A stretch of DNA of 64,000 nucleotides from Brevibacillus sp. DP1.3A (GCF_013284245.2 NZ_CP085876.1:6258501-6322500); one strand, 5' to 3'. Shown: positions 1-8,230, numbered from the stretch's first letter. Notes: generated by a model not told the origin, from the letters alone. Numbers and translations are program-made.

Positions 1-1
1 G

Positions 2-979
2 TACAGTGGAGAATTTGTAGGCGTTCTGCGGTACACGATCTCCGCTGAACCGCTCTATCAAGCAGTAAATCGCATTGCCTTGTACGGGGCTGGCGTTGGG
101 ACAGGCGTAGTCGTCCTCGCTTTTGCGCTCAGCCTACTCATGGCAAAACGAATCGTCGACCCTATCGAAGATTTAACGAATGCGGCGAAACAAATGGCGG
201 AAGGAAATTTCGCTGTCCGCGCGCCAAAACGATTCGATGATGAGGTAGGAACCCTCGCGGATACTTTCAATTACATGGCAGCGGAGATTGGGAAAAACGA
301 AAAGCTGAAAAATGACTTCATCTCCTCTGTCTCCCATGAGCTGCGTACCCCACTTACATCGATTAAGGGGTGGGGCGAAACACTCATTTCGGGCGGTCTG
401 GAAGAGCCTGAAGAGACGATGCTCGGTCTGGAGGTCATCTCCAAGGAGACAGATCGTTTAATCGGGCTCGTCGAGGAATTGCTCGATTTCTCGAAGTTTC
501 AATCCGGTGAGATGAAATTGTCTCGCGAACGCATGGATGTCCGGGATCTTCTCCATGATTTGCATCTTCAATTTTCAGTACGTGCCAACTCGAAACAAAT
601 TGAGTTGAAGCTGGAGACTCCCCCTACCCCACTCATGGTTATGGGAGACCCGAATAGACTCAAGCAAGTATTTGTGAATCTACTGGACAACGCGTTGAAA
701 TTCACGCCACAAAACGGCTCGATCGTCATCGCAGCTTCCTTGTCAGGCGATAGGCTCCTTGTCACCGTCACGGATACTGGCGAAGGCATTAACCCGGAAG
801 ACCTGCCGCATGTCACAGAAAAGTTTTTCAAGGGACGCTCCAAGCTCTCCGGCAGTGGTCTGGGATTGGCGATCTGCAAAGAGATCATTCAACTCCATGC
901 CGGGCGGTTTTCAGTTAGCAGCGCCCTTGGTCAAGGAACATCGATTATGGTGGATTTACCGTTGTTGGCGAATCAATAA
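2..979 (+). CDS. Sensor histidine kinase, 3' part (truncated at window edge)
   Basis: Membrane sensor kinase that would phosphorylate a response-regulator partner lying outside the window. The reading frame is open from base 2 with no stop, so the true start is upstream; the TTG at 80 is only an internal codon. The visible part has the end of an extracytoplasmic domain, one membrane segment (about bases 75-145), a HAMP linker, a HisKA box with the phosphoacceptor motif SHELRTPL (His codon at 335) and a complete HATPase domain (N box NLLDNALKF, G boxes DTGEGI and GSGLGLAI). The order is that of Bacillus PhoR/ResE-type kinases, but the sensed signal cannot be read from this part. A hairpin terminator follows. 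Confidence 0.9.
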   Translation, partial: YSGEFVGVLRYTISAEPLYQAVNRIALYGAGVGTGVVVLAFALSLLMAKRIVDPIEDLTNAAKQMAEGNFAVRAPKRFDDEVGTLADTFNYMAAEIGKNEKLKNDFISSVSHELRTPLTSIKGWGETLISGGLEEPEETMLGLEVISKETDRLIGLVEELLDFSKFQSGEMKLSRERMDVRDLLHDLHLQFSVRANSKQIELKLETPPTPLMVMGDPNRLKQVFVNLLDNALKFTPQNGSIVIAASLSGDRLLVTVTDTGEGINPEDLPHVTEKFFKGRSKLSGSGLGLAICKEIIQLHAGRFSVSSALGQGTSIMVDLPLLANQ

Positions 980-1019
980 GGCAGGAAGAGCGAATAGCAC
1001 TCCTGGAGAAGATATTACA

Positions 1020-1067
1020 AAAAAACTCACCCTTGCCACATTGATATGAGGCGTGGATGAGTTTTTT
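1020..1067. terminator. Bidirectional intrinsic terminator
   Basis: Ten-base-pair stem AAAAAACTCA / TGAGTTTTTT with further inner pairing. It lies between the convergent kinase and nitroreductase genes, and the A/T-tracts allow it to serve both strands. Confidence 0.75.
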
Positions 1068-1084
1068 GCTGTAAGAACACGATA

Positions 1085-1717
1085 TTAGAAGCTGTTTTGA
1101 ATGACCAATTCATCCAAACCAAAACGGGAAGTCGAATAGGCTTGCACGCTTGCTTTCCCCAAAGTCAGCATGAGTGTTGGCAAATAGCGGGTTGGGATGT
1201 TCAGCTCTTTAATGAGCGCATCACGGTTGTAGCCACCCATTGGGCATGTGTCGTATCCTTTTGCTTTTGCCGCCAGCATGAGTTGCATCGCTGCATAGGA
1301 CGAATTACGAATTGCTTCATCACGAGCGATTTCCGGGTTGTTATTGTAAGCCCCTTCGATTTGCGCGATCATGGTCTCACGCACTTGCTCTGTAACGTAT
1401 CCATTTGCCAATGCTTCATCATAAACTGGGCGAGCAGACTTATAAGCCTCCAGATCGCCGAGAATGATGATGGTAGCGTAAGCATCCACTACCTGCTGCT
1501 GATTGTATGCGATTGGGAGCAGTTTTTCTTTGATAGCAGGATCGGTCACGACGAGAAAACGCCAATGCTGCAAATTCCAGGACGATGGCGCACTTGCTGC
1601 AAGACGCAGGATTTCGTTCAGCTCGCCTTGTGGAATTTTTTCATTCGGATCGTATTTACGCACGCTGTGACGGGCTTCCATTACCTGTTCAGCGGTAATT
1701 TTCAGTTCTGTATTCAT
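1085..1717 (-). CDS. Nitroreductase family flavoprotein
   Basis: NAD(P)H-dependent FMN oxidoreductase of the nitroreductase fold, 210 residues, the usual length. The N-terminal RHSVRKYD motif (FMN phosphate contact), the ASAPSSWNLQHWRF segment and the C-terminal GYDTCPMGGYN segment are typical of the YodC/YdgI group, which reduce nitroaromatics or quinones. The start is supported by GGAGGAG about 8 bases upstream. Monocistronic. The upstream region contains TACTATACAGTA, a dyad resembling operators of HxlR-type quinone sensors such as YodB; that link is inference. Confidence 0.88.
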   Translation of the reverse strand: MNTELKITAEQVMEARHSVRKYDPNEKIPQGELNEILRLAASAPSSWNLQHWRFLVVTDPAIKEKLLPIAYNQQQVVDAYATIIILGDLEAYKSARPVYDEALANGYVTEQVRETMIAQIEGAYNNNPEIARDEAIRNSSYAAMQLMLAAKAKGYDTCPMGGYNRDALIKELNIPTRYLPTLMLTLGKASVQAYSTSRFGLDELVIQNSF

Positions 1718-1844
1718 AGTTGAATCTCCTCCATACTGTATAGTACGCTGTTAAAAAGATACTACTTACTTTATTATCGTTACAAACATTTTGCAATTAC
1801 TTTTTGCATTTCGCTTCATACCCTATTGTTTGGAGGCACTCTCG

Positions 1845-2601
1845 ATGAAATACACGGATAACATTGTCATCGTCACTGGCGGTGGCCAAGGCATCGGACG
1901 GGCTGTCGCCACCATGTATGCTGCCGAAGGAGCACATGTCGTCATCGCCGAATACAATCGCGCAGCGGGAGAAGAAACTACCTCGCTAATCAACACGACA
2001 GAAGCTGTGAAAGGTACAGCACACTTCGAGCAACATCGACGTCAGCGTGCCAGCGCAGATCGAACAATTGATGAGAACCGTCGATGAACGCTGGGGGCGA
2101 CTCGATGTTTTGATCAACAACGCGGGCTTGTCCGTATGGGAATCTCCCTATGAACTGACCGTCGAAGCGTGGGACCATATCTTGAACACGAATTTGCGCA
2201 GTGTCTTTCTCGCATCGAGAGAAGCAGCCAAAATCATGCGTCGCCATGGTGGAGGCGCTATCCTTAATCTTTGTTCGACGCGGGCGCACATGTCCGAGCC
2301 ACACTCGGAAGCATACGCAGCTTCCAAAGGAGGCATTTTATCCTTAACACATGCGCTTGGTGTCTCACTCGGCCCCGATGGGATTCGTGTCAACGCGATC
2401 TCTCCCGGCTGGATTGAACACCGCGATTATGCCGCTCTTCGTCCCGGGGATCATGCCCAGCATCCGGCAGGTCGCGTAGGTACACCCGATGATATTGCCC
2501 GTGCGTGTCTATTTTTGACGCAAAAGGACAATGATTTCATTACAGGTACTGAGCTGATTGTAGATGGCGGTATGACCCGCAAAATGATATACGAGCCATA
2601 A
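1845..2601 (+). pseudogene. Short-chain dehydrogenase/reductase, frameshifted
   Basis: NAD(P)-dependent SDR oxidoreductase in two frames. The first part starts at ATG 1845 (GGAGG at 1832) and carries the cofactor motif TGGGQGIG. The second part carries NNAG, the catalytic Ser, and YAASK (Tyr-Lys), then a C-terminal VDGGM tail. The frames join around 2034, where removing one base restores HFEQIDVS, the usual end of beta-3. Restored length would be 251 residues, normal for the family. Either a real disabling insertion or a sequence error; no programmed slippage motif is apparent. All catalytic residues persist, so any damage is recent. Substrate unknown. Confidence 0.8.
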
Positions 2602-2662
2602 GCTAAACCAATGTCCTCCCTCTTGAATATGTTGTGTTAACAAGAGAAAAAGGAGGAGTTGT

Positions 2663-2767
2663 ATGCCATTTGAAGAGGAAGACCTCAGAATTCTCGCCCT
2701 ATGGCTTTTGGCAATCGGGTATCTGATTCTTGCCTTTACCGAATTGGCAGCGCTAGATTTTTTTTAA
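2663..2767 (+). CDS. Small membrane peptide, 34 residues
   Basis: Short frame with an excellent ribosome site (AAAGGAGGAG ending about 4-5 bases before ATG 2663) and an intrinsic terminator immediately after it. The product has an acidic N-terminus (PFEEEDLR) and one hydrophobic helix (about residues 10-30). No family recognised. It may be an independent small gene or a regulatory peptide; the ribosome site and terminator are the only support. Confidence 0.5.
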   Translation: MPFEEEDLRILALWLLAIGYLILAFTELAALDFF

Positions 2768-2812
2768 AAAAAGGAGAGCCGCTCGCTTCCAAACGGAATG
2801 AGCGGCTTTTTT
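2766..2812. terminator. Bidirectional terminator
   Basis: GCCGCTC / GAGCGGC stem at 2778-2806 with a T-run to the right and an A-run to the left, so it can end both the small plus-strand gene and the minus-strand oxidase operon. Confidence 0.8.
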
Positions 2813-2825
2813 CATACCTATCGTC

Positions 2826-4499
2826 TTACCAAGTCACAAAAGGCGGCGAGCCTGGTGCCTGGTGCTGAATTTGTTGCAAAATCGGATAACCGTAGGCGAG
2901 AATTATCAGGAAGGCAACGAGTCCAATCCATACAGGCCAGCGCTCCAAAATCTTTGGAACCTCTTGCGTTGTCTCTGTCTCGGCAATCGGATATTCTGTA
3001 TTTCCCTTTGGTGCGTAGAAAGTCAGATACAGCAAGATGGCGATCAAGAGAATCGCGGATACGAACAGCAGTCCGCCACCAAACGCCATTACACGTTGAT
3101 AATCCATCCAGCCCAAAGCTAACGGGTGGTCCATATACGTCGTGTAATCTGTGCGGCGCGGAGCCCCTTGCAAACCCATTGCGTGCATGGCGAGCGACAT
3201 CAAGAACATTCCTACTGCCCAGAATACCGTTTGTACCATTCCCATGCGATTCGCAGTCTTGGTCAACTGACGTCCAGTCAATGCAGGTATCAGCCAAAAG
3301 CTGACGCCGAAGAAAGTGAGCGCCACCGCAGCTCCTACGGTGATGTGGAAGTGACCCGTAACCCAAATCGTATTGTGTACGACCGCGTTAATCTGGTTAC
3401 TTGCGTTAATAATTCCCCCAGCTCCGCCAGGAATGAAGAACAGCATCCCAACAAATGGGGCGAAGAAGCGTACATCTGTCCACGGCAGTTTTTTCAACCA
3501 TCCGAAAAGACCAACCCCACCTTTTTTACGTCCGGTCGTTTCAAAAACCGCAAACATCGAGAAGGCTGTCATCAACGACGGGATAACGACGATCAGCGTC
3601 AATGTCACGTGTATCATTTTCCATGCTGGCGAAATTCCTGGCTCCATCAATTGATGGTGGAACCCGACTGGGATGGAGAACAAGAGCAAGCAGAGAAAGG
3701 CAAGTCGACTGAGCGAATCACTGAAGACGTGACCCCCAATGATTCTTGGTAAGCATACATACCACGCCATATAAGCAGGCAGTAGCCAGAAATAAACGAG
3801 TGGATGACCGAAAAACCAGAACAGCGTACGGCTGAGCATGACGTTAATCGTTGGAACCAGCCCGAGTGACCACGGGATAAGTTGGAACAGAACCTCAACC
3901 GCTACAGGAATTGTCGCTGTAATCCACAAGACATAGGTAGTCACACCCATGAAGACGAACAACGGGGACATTTTCCCTTTATTTTCGCGTTTCCATTTGC
4001 GATAGCTGGCAAAAACCCCGAATCCCGCTAGCCAGCTACCTACTACGAGCAAGGCAGAACCAATGTAAAAGTACGGAGATGCTTTCAGTGGTGCGTAGAA
4101 CGTATAAAGGACAGAGGCTTCATTCAACAAAATGGTGACAACAGCCATCAATGTCCCTACCGTCATGAGAATCCAGCCGGCCCATCCAAATTTCAGAGCG
4201 GCTCCGTGCAAGGAACCACCTGTCGTGCGGGCGACTCCTGAGAAAATAAATCCGACGATGAAGTACGTGGTAAAAATAAGTGCCATCAACACGCCATGGG
4301 CGGTCAAAATTTGATAGTAATTTGTCCAGCTCGGCAGTTCCATGATTCCACCACGAACCATGCCCTGTACCATCCCTGCCACAGCCGCCAATCCGAATGC
4401 AATATAAGCTACCCACACATAGGCCAAACTAAGCCTTGCCGCAGAACGCTGAACCGGAACATGGGGGACTGTATCGTCGATCTTCCGTGCGATTACCAT
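2826..4499 (-). CDS. cbaA: ba3-type cytochrome c oxidase subunit I
   Basis: Catalytic subunit of a B-type heme-copper oxidase that reduces oxygen in the cytoplasmic membrane. About 557 residues with some 13 hydrophobic segments. Visible features are the early heme ligand region (LTAHGVLMAL), the CuB/Tyr helix HPLVYFWLLPAY, the HH pair in GFHHQLMEP, and the late VTGHFHITVG heme ligands. The B-type family has this divergent HPxVYFWLLPAY helix. A GTG three codons upstream is possible, but ATG 4499 sits better behind GGTAGGTG. Last gene of the oxidase operon, followed by a terminator. Confidence 0.92.
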   Translation of the reverse strand: MVIARKIDDTVPHVPVQRSAARLSLAYVWVAYIAFGLAAVAGMVQGMVRGGIMELPSWTNYYQILTAHGVLMALIFTTYFIVGFIFSGVARTTGGSLHGAALKFGWAGWILMTVGTLMAVVTILLNEASVLYTFYAPLKASPYFYIGSALLVVGSWLAGFGVFASYRKWKRENKGKMSPLFVFMGVTTYVLWITATIPVAVEVLFQLIPWSLGLVPTINVMLSRTLFWFFGHPLVYFWLLPAYMAWYVCLPRIIGGHVFSDSLSRLAFLCLLLFSIPVGFHHQLMEPGISPAWKMIHVTLTLIVVIPSLMTAFSMFAVFETTGRKKGGVGLFGWLKKLPWTDVRFFAPFVGMLFFIPGGAGGIINASNQINAVVHNTIWVTGHFHITVGAAVALTFFGVSFWLIPALTGRQLTKTANRMGMVQTVFWAVGMFLMSLAMHAMGLQGAPRRTDYTTYMDHPLALGWMDYQRVMAFGGGLLFVSAILLIAILLYLTFYAPKGNTEYPIAETETTQEVPKILERWPVWIGLVAFLIILAYGYPILQQIQHQAPGSPPFVTW

Positions 4500-4514
4500 A
4501 GGATTCACCTACCT

Positions 4515-4982
4515 TTATTTCACAATAATCGTGGTCGCCATAACCTGATGACCTGCGCCACAGTATTCGTTACAAAGGATCAAATACTCGCCTGGCTCGT
4601 CAAACGTGTGTGTCGCCGAGCTGATGTGTCCAGGCAGAACCATGAAGTTAATGTTGGTCTCTGGAATCTGGAATCCGTGAATAACGTCTGGACTCGTGAC
4701 GTGGAAATTCACCGTTGCGCCAACTGGTATTTCCATCTTGGTTGGAGCGAAGCCGAACGCAAATGCTGTCATGTAAGCGTCGTATTCGTTGTCTCCTACC
4801 TGTTTCAAGCCTGGTTTATCAAAAGGAGGCGTCTCCGTAACCTTCTCCGGATCAATCATTTCCATATTACTTGGCGGAGCCATCCCCATGGCAAACGCAT
4901 TGACGCACAACAATACAATAAATAAGGCCAAACCGCCTGCGCCAAGCATCAACCAGATTTTTTCATATCGATGCAAATGCAT
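4515..4982 (-). CDS. cbaB: ba3-type cytochrome c oxidase subunit II (CuA)
   Basis: Membrane-anchored subunit (155 residues) that takes electrons from cytochrome c through CuA. One N-terminal membrane helix (about 12-32) is followed by a cupredoxin domain with the CuA ligands visible: VIHGFQIP for the first His, then CNEYCGAGHQVM with both Cys, Glu, His and Met. The short length and single helix match ba3 rather than aa3 subunit II. Ribosome site AAGGAGGG. It lies 15 bases upstream of the subunit I gene in the same operon. Confidence 0.93.
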   Translation of the reverse strand: MHLHRYEKIWLMLGAGGLALFIVLLCVNAFAMGMAPPSNMEMIDPEKVTETPPFDKPGLKQVGDNEYDAYMTAFAFGFAPTKMEIPVGATVNFHVTSPDVIHGFQIPETNINFMVLPGHISSATHTFDEPGEYLILCNEYCGAGHQVMATTIIVK

Positions 4983-5005
4983 AAGTACCCTCCTTTACTT
5001 CCTTA

Positions 5006-5173
5006 TTACGCCCTATCCAGGAAAAGCCCGAATACACCCAACCAACCGACTAGAATGATACCTCCGACGATCAGAACCGCGACAAACGTTCCCTTCAAGT
5101 CTTCCTGGTTCGTTTGTAGCTTGTTGGATTTTGATTTCTTGCCTTTCTCCGCCTTGTCAACTTGCGTCTCCAT
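5006..5173 (-). CDS. Cytochrome oxidase small subunit (subunit IIa-like)
   Basis: A 55-residue protein with a charged N-terminus and one membrane helix (GTFVAVLIVGGIILVGWLGV). First gene of the oxidase operon, a place usually taken by the one-helix subunit IIa of ba3 oxidases. The frame is open upstream to an ATG at 5203, but AAAGGAGA sits correctly only before ATG 5173. Assignment rests on context, size and topology rather than a sequence motif. Confidence 0.75.
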   Translation of the reverse strand: METQVDKAEKGKKSKSNKLQTNQEDLKGTFVAVLIVGGIILVGWLGVFGLFLDRA

Positions 5174-5340
5174 CGCGCTCTTCTCCTTTCCTACGTGCCT
5201 CATGGGCGCGGTGTAGTTTTCACGCCTTCATTCTACCCCTGGAACCCCTTGGAAGTAATTCGGGGAAATCCCCTAAAATGTTCCGGGAAACCCCTGATTT
5301 CGACCTTTTTATGACCGTTTTTGGTCACAAGTTCGACACA
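5174..5340 (-). promoter_or_regulatory. Upstream region of the ba3 oxidase operon with GGGG/CCCC dyads
   Basis: Two near-identical dyads, CGGGGAAATCCCCTA (5261-5275) and CCGGGAAACCCCTGA (5283-5297), are spaced about 22 bases apart, two helix turns. A third, ACCCCTGGAACCCCTTGG, lies at about 5237. A separate dyad ATGACCG-TTTTT-GGTCAC is at 5311-5328. The G/C dyads recall the GC-rich palindrome reported for NreC, whose probable homologue is encoded next door. No clear -35/-10 pair was fixed here. Confidence 0.4.
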
Positions 5341-5370
5341 AAAAAAGACGACCCCTTATTGGGATCGTCC
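5341..5370 (-). terminator. Intrinsic terminator
   Basis: Stem GACGATCCC / GGGGTCGTC followed on the minus strand by seven T. It would stop transcripts entering from the antisense RNA or nreBC side before the oxidase promoter. Confidence 0.75.
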
Positions 5371-5500
5371 ACTAAAAATATCTTCTATAAAAGCTAGTAC
5401 CTTTCACAGAACAGTAGTAAAATTAAGATAAGTACATAGACACGGCTCTCAAGGGTGGTCGGCTCATCTCCCATGTCGGAAACGGAAGGGGGGTGAGATT

Positions 5501-5620
5501 ATGGCAATTACTAGCGAAATGTTTACACTCATGCTCCAATTTGGCAGCTTCATCGTTGCCCTTCTTGGACTTATTGTAGCAATCGTTGTTGCCCTGACCA
5601 AAAAAAATGACCGCTCTTGA
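5501..5620 (+). CDS. Holin-like type I toxin peptide (39 residues)
   Basis: Small hydrophobic peptide with the layout of the putative holin-like toxin family (TxpA/BsrG group): a short N-terminus ending in MLQFG, one membrane helix (FIVALLGLIVAIVVAL), and a basic tail KKNDR. Such peptides damage the membrane unless their mRNA is blocked by an antisense RNA. The ribosome site GGAAGGGGGGTGAG lies 5-15 bases before ATG 5501. The long leader from about 5430 is G-rich and structured. A candidate antisense RNA overlaps the 3' end. Confidence 0.72.
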   Translation: MAITSEMFTLMLQFGSFIVALLGLIVAIVVALTKKNDRS

Positions 5621-5751
5621 GCTAGCAGGCCTGAGCGGTCATCCCCGTTTTAAATTCTGCTGAGCCGATCCCCCTTACAGGGTACCGTCTACTGTACGAT
5701 AGATCAGAGTGTTCCAGCACTCTGGTCTATTTATTTTAGCCTTAAATTCTT
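5600..5751 (-). ncRNA. Candidate antisense antitoxin RNA
   Basis: A minus-strand promoter is visible: -10 TATGAT (plus-strand 5758-5763) and -35 TAGTCA (5781-5786) with a 17-base spacer. A transcript from about 5751 would meet a perfect intrinsic terminator at 5608-5641 (stem TGACCGCTC / GAGCGGTCA, then seven to eight T). It would cover the last codons, stop and 3' region of the toxin mRNA, the standard geometry of txpA/ratA-type modules. Inference from sequence only. Confidence 0.55.
5699..5736 (+). terminator. Toxin mRNA terminator
   Basis: Thirteen-base stem ATAGATCAGAGTG / CACTCTGGTCTAT (one G-T pair) with loop TTCCAG, followed by TTATTTT. Ends the plus-strand toxin transcript, giving about 130 bases of overlap with the antisense RNA. 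Confidence 0.7.
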
Positions 5752-5804
5752 AGCTTTATCATAACATATGGTTTTGCTGTTGACTATATACAACAGATTG
5801 TACT

Positions 5805-6461
5805 CTACTCAAAATCAAGCCAGCCCTTCTTAATCGCATACCGCACCAAATCAGGCCGCGTCCGCAGATGAAGCTTTTCCATAATATGCGCTTTATGCGA
5901 TTCGACCGTCTTGACGGAAACAGTGAGCCGCTCGGCAATTTCCTTGTTGCTAAAGCCCTTGGCAATCAAGACCAGCACTTCTTTTTCCCGATCAGTCAGG
6001 ATGTCGTACTTGGCCTGCTCCTCACCGTTCTTGACCATTTGCAGAAATTCCTCGATCAGAGATTTCGTCGCAGATGGATACAAATAGGCCATGCCCTGAT
6101 TGACCGAACGGATCGCCGTGATCAAATCGAGGTCAGGGGCGCTTTTTAAAATATAGCCGGCAGCACCGGCTTGCAGTACCCGAAACAAGTATTCCTCGTC
6201 ATCATGCATCGTAAGCACAAGCACCTGTATGTCTGGTGCCGTTTCCTTCAGTCTGGCAGTTGCCGTCAAGCCGTTTTCCCCAGGCGGCATGCTCAAGTCC
6301 ATCAAGACGACGTTGGGCTGGACTTCCCATGCTTTTTCACATGCCTCTTTTCCGTCAGCTGCATAACCGACGACTTCCATATCCTCCTGGGCGTTGATCA
6401 GCATCCCCAGTCCAGAGCGTACAATCGCATGATCATCGGCGATCAAGACGCGAATGGTCAT
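5805..6461 (-). CDS. nreC: NarL-family response regulator, NreC-like
   Basis: Cytoplasmic response regulator of 218 residues. The N-terminal receiver has the acidic pair (IADDH), the phosphoacceptor Asp in VVLMDLSMP and the KSAPD lysine. The C-terminal LuxR-type helix-turn-helix reads LTDREKEVLVLIAKGFSNKE. It overlaps the sensor gene by 29 bases, so the pair is translated together. Because the partner has the NreB cysteine pattern and the oxidase genes lie next to it, it probably controls respiration genes in response to oxygen. Confidence 0.88.
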   Translation of the reverse strand: MTIRVLIADDHAIVRSGLGMLINAQEDMEVVGYAADGKEACEKAWEVQPNVVLMDLSMPPGENGLTATARLKETAPDIQVLVLTMHDDEEYLFRVLQAGAAGYILKSAPDLDLITAIRSVNQGMAYLYPSATKSLIEEFLQMVKNGEEQAKYDILTDREKEVLVLIAKGFSNKEIAERLTVSVKTVESHKAHIMEKLHLRTRPDLVRYAIKKGWLDFE

Positions 6462-7506
6462 CCTCTACCCCCTCCTTCGGCACCGGAATTCGGACGATCA
6501 CCGTCGTTCCTTCCTCGGGTGCGGAGCGAATATCAACGGTACCACCAAGCAGCTGGGCTCGCTCCTTCATGCCAAACACACCGAGACCTTTGCCGATGTT
6601 CAATGTTTTCTCTACTTCAAACCCTACGCCGTCATCCACAATCGTAACGACAATTTCCTTCTCCCTATTCTCGAACATGATTCCCAGATGGCTCGCCTTT
6701 GCGTATTTTGCCGTATTGGTCATGGCTTCCTGTACAATCCGGTACAGTGCTGTTTCCATCGCAGCAGAGTATCTGCGTTTCTCCCCCTGAACATGCAGCT
6801 CCACCTGGATATGAAACGTCTTTTCCACCCGTTTCATCAATGAACGTAATGCAGGCAGTAAACCGAGATCATCCAGTGCAGACGGACGCAGCTCCAGCGC
6901 CATGCGCTTCACTTCCTCCATCGCCTTGGAAGTCATATTCACCAATTCCGTGACATGCTGCATAACCAGCTCGCTCAACTCTCGTTGTCTGACTACGTTT
7001 AGTCCCACTAAAATACTATAAAGCGCCTGCCCTACGCCATCATGCAGCTCCCGGGCGATGCGCTTTCGTTCTTCTTCTTGTGCTTGGATCGCAAAATTCG
7101 TTAACTTGTACTGGTAGCGCTCTTTTTCCACTCGCTGTTGCGCAGACATATCACGCATAATCATGACCAGCTTCCCCTGCGATTCATCCTCTAGTCTCGC
7201 TGAGCTGGCAGCGACAGGGTAATCCACACCGGATTTCGTTCGGAGCCTCATCTCGAATGAAGGCATTTGCACGCGCTTAAAAAAGCAATCCGTGCAGCTC
7301 GTTTCTTCCATACACGTTGCCATTCCGAGACACAGCTCGCAAATATGTTTATCTCGAATCAGCTCTTCTTCTGTCCAGCCCGTCATCTGTTCCAACGCAG
7401 CATTGGCCTTTACGATTCGTCCCTCATGATCAATGACCAGGATCGCATCGCTAGCGTTGGCAAAGATGGACTGCATCAGGGAGAGCACTTCACTCGACGC
7501 ACCCAT
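6433..7506 (-). CDS. nreB: Oxygen-sensing PAS histidine kinase, NreB-like
   Basis: Soluble sensor kinase of 357 residues: an N-terminal PAS domain (about 10-120) and a HisKA_3/HATPase module with the phosphoacceptor in RELHDGVGQ. The PAS domain has cysteines at 56, 59, 71 and 74, C-x2-C-x11-C-x2-C. That is the spacing of the [4Fe-4S] ligands of Staphylococcus NreB (59, 62, 74, 77), where oxygen destroys the cluster and kinase activity. A fifth Cys (65) is extra. ATG 7506 is preferred because AAAGGAGGA precedes it; the frame extends upstream to a TTG that lacks a site. No nreA was found beside it. Confidence 0.85.
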   Translation of the reverse strand: MGASSEVLSLMQSIFANASDAILVIDHEGRIVKANAALEQMTGWTEEELIRDKHICELCLGMATCMEETSCTDCFFKRVQMPSFEMRLRTKSGVDYPVAASSARLEDESQGKLVMIMRDMSAQQRVEKERYQYKLTNFAIQAQEEERKRIARELHDGVGQALYSILVGLNVVRQRELSELVMQHVTELVNMTSKAMEEVKRMALELRPSALDDLGLLPALRSLMKRVEKTFHIQVELHVQGEKRRYSAAMETALYRIVQEAMTNTAKYAKASHLGIMFENREKEIVVTIVDDGVGFEVEKTLNIGKGLGVFGMKERAQLLGGTVDIRSAPEEGTTVIVRIPVPKEGVEDDHSRLDRR

Positions 7507-7667
7507 GCGCTCCTCCTTTTGAGACAATCATTCTAACGTTATTGTAAAGTTTCCATAAAAGAAAGTGTATCAGGGAATTCCCTTATCATCATTCGAATTG
7601 ACATTTTATAAAATTAGAATATCATCTAATTAGATAAATGGCAAATATACTGAAAGGAGCTTTTGAC

Positions 7668-8183
7668 ATGCCGAGCCCTACTCCCTTCCCAGCCCATAGC
7701 GCTCGATTGGTTTTTCAGCCCGTCACGGAACACGATTTCCCCGAACTGCTAGCGGTGTACAATTCAAACCCCGATTATATGGAGTTTGCCTTTGGACAAC
7801 GGGTCGTCACTCTGCAGACAGTAGCAGAAGACCATCAAGATAATCTGGCGTTTGCGGACTCCTACAGCTTTTCGATAAGAGAAGTACACGGTACCGAGAT
7901 CATCGGGATCGCCCAGTTTATTTTGCATAATCCACGAGATGGCCACCCTTGGCTCGGCCTCATCATGCTGCACAGCGCCTACCAGAGTCACGGGTACGCT
8001 AGAGAATTCCTGGATACGTTAATCGCCTGGTACCAGGAAAACGGCTACACCTCTCTGCATCTGGCCGTTTTGGAGAAGAATAGCCGGGTCGTGCCTTTTT
8101 ACGAGAAATATGGTTTTGTTGTCTACGAGGAAAGAGAGACGGAAAAACACGGTTGCGTCATCTGTATGAAATACACAATCTAG
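7668..8183 (+). CDS. GNAT family N-acetyltransferase
   Basis: Acetyl-CoA-dependent acyltransferase of 171 residues with the GNAT acetyl-CoA loop region (SAYQSHGYAREFLDTL) and the late beta-strand segment HLAVLEKNSRVVPFYEKYGF. Start at 7668 because GAAAGGAG lies 8 bases before it; an ATG at 7638 lacks a site. Probably acts on small molecules or protein N-termini; substrate unknown. Monocistronic, with a terminator after it. Confidence 0.85.
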   Translation: MPSPTPFPAHSARLVFQPVTEHDFPELLAVYNSNPDYMEFAFGQRVVTLQTVAEDHQDNLAFADSYSFSIREVHGTEIIGIAQFILHNPRDGHPWLGLIMLHSAYQSHGYAREFLDTLIAWYQENGYTSLHLAVLEKNSRVVPFYEKYGFVVYEERETEKHGCVICMKYTI

Positions 8184-8198
8184 TCATGAACGCAAAAA

Positions 8199-8223
8199 AC
8201 GGGACAGCAAATGCCATCCCGTT
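8199..8223. terminator. Intrinsic terminator
   Basis: ACGGGA / TCCCGT stem between convergent genes, with a T-rich right side and an A-run on the left. Confidence 0.6.
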
Positions 8224-8230
8224 CTTTCTC

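Noticed and set aside
5311..5328. FNR/CRP-type site before the oxidase operon
   Set aside because: The dyad GTGACC-N6-GGTCAT does not fit TGTGA-N6-TCACA spacing.
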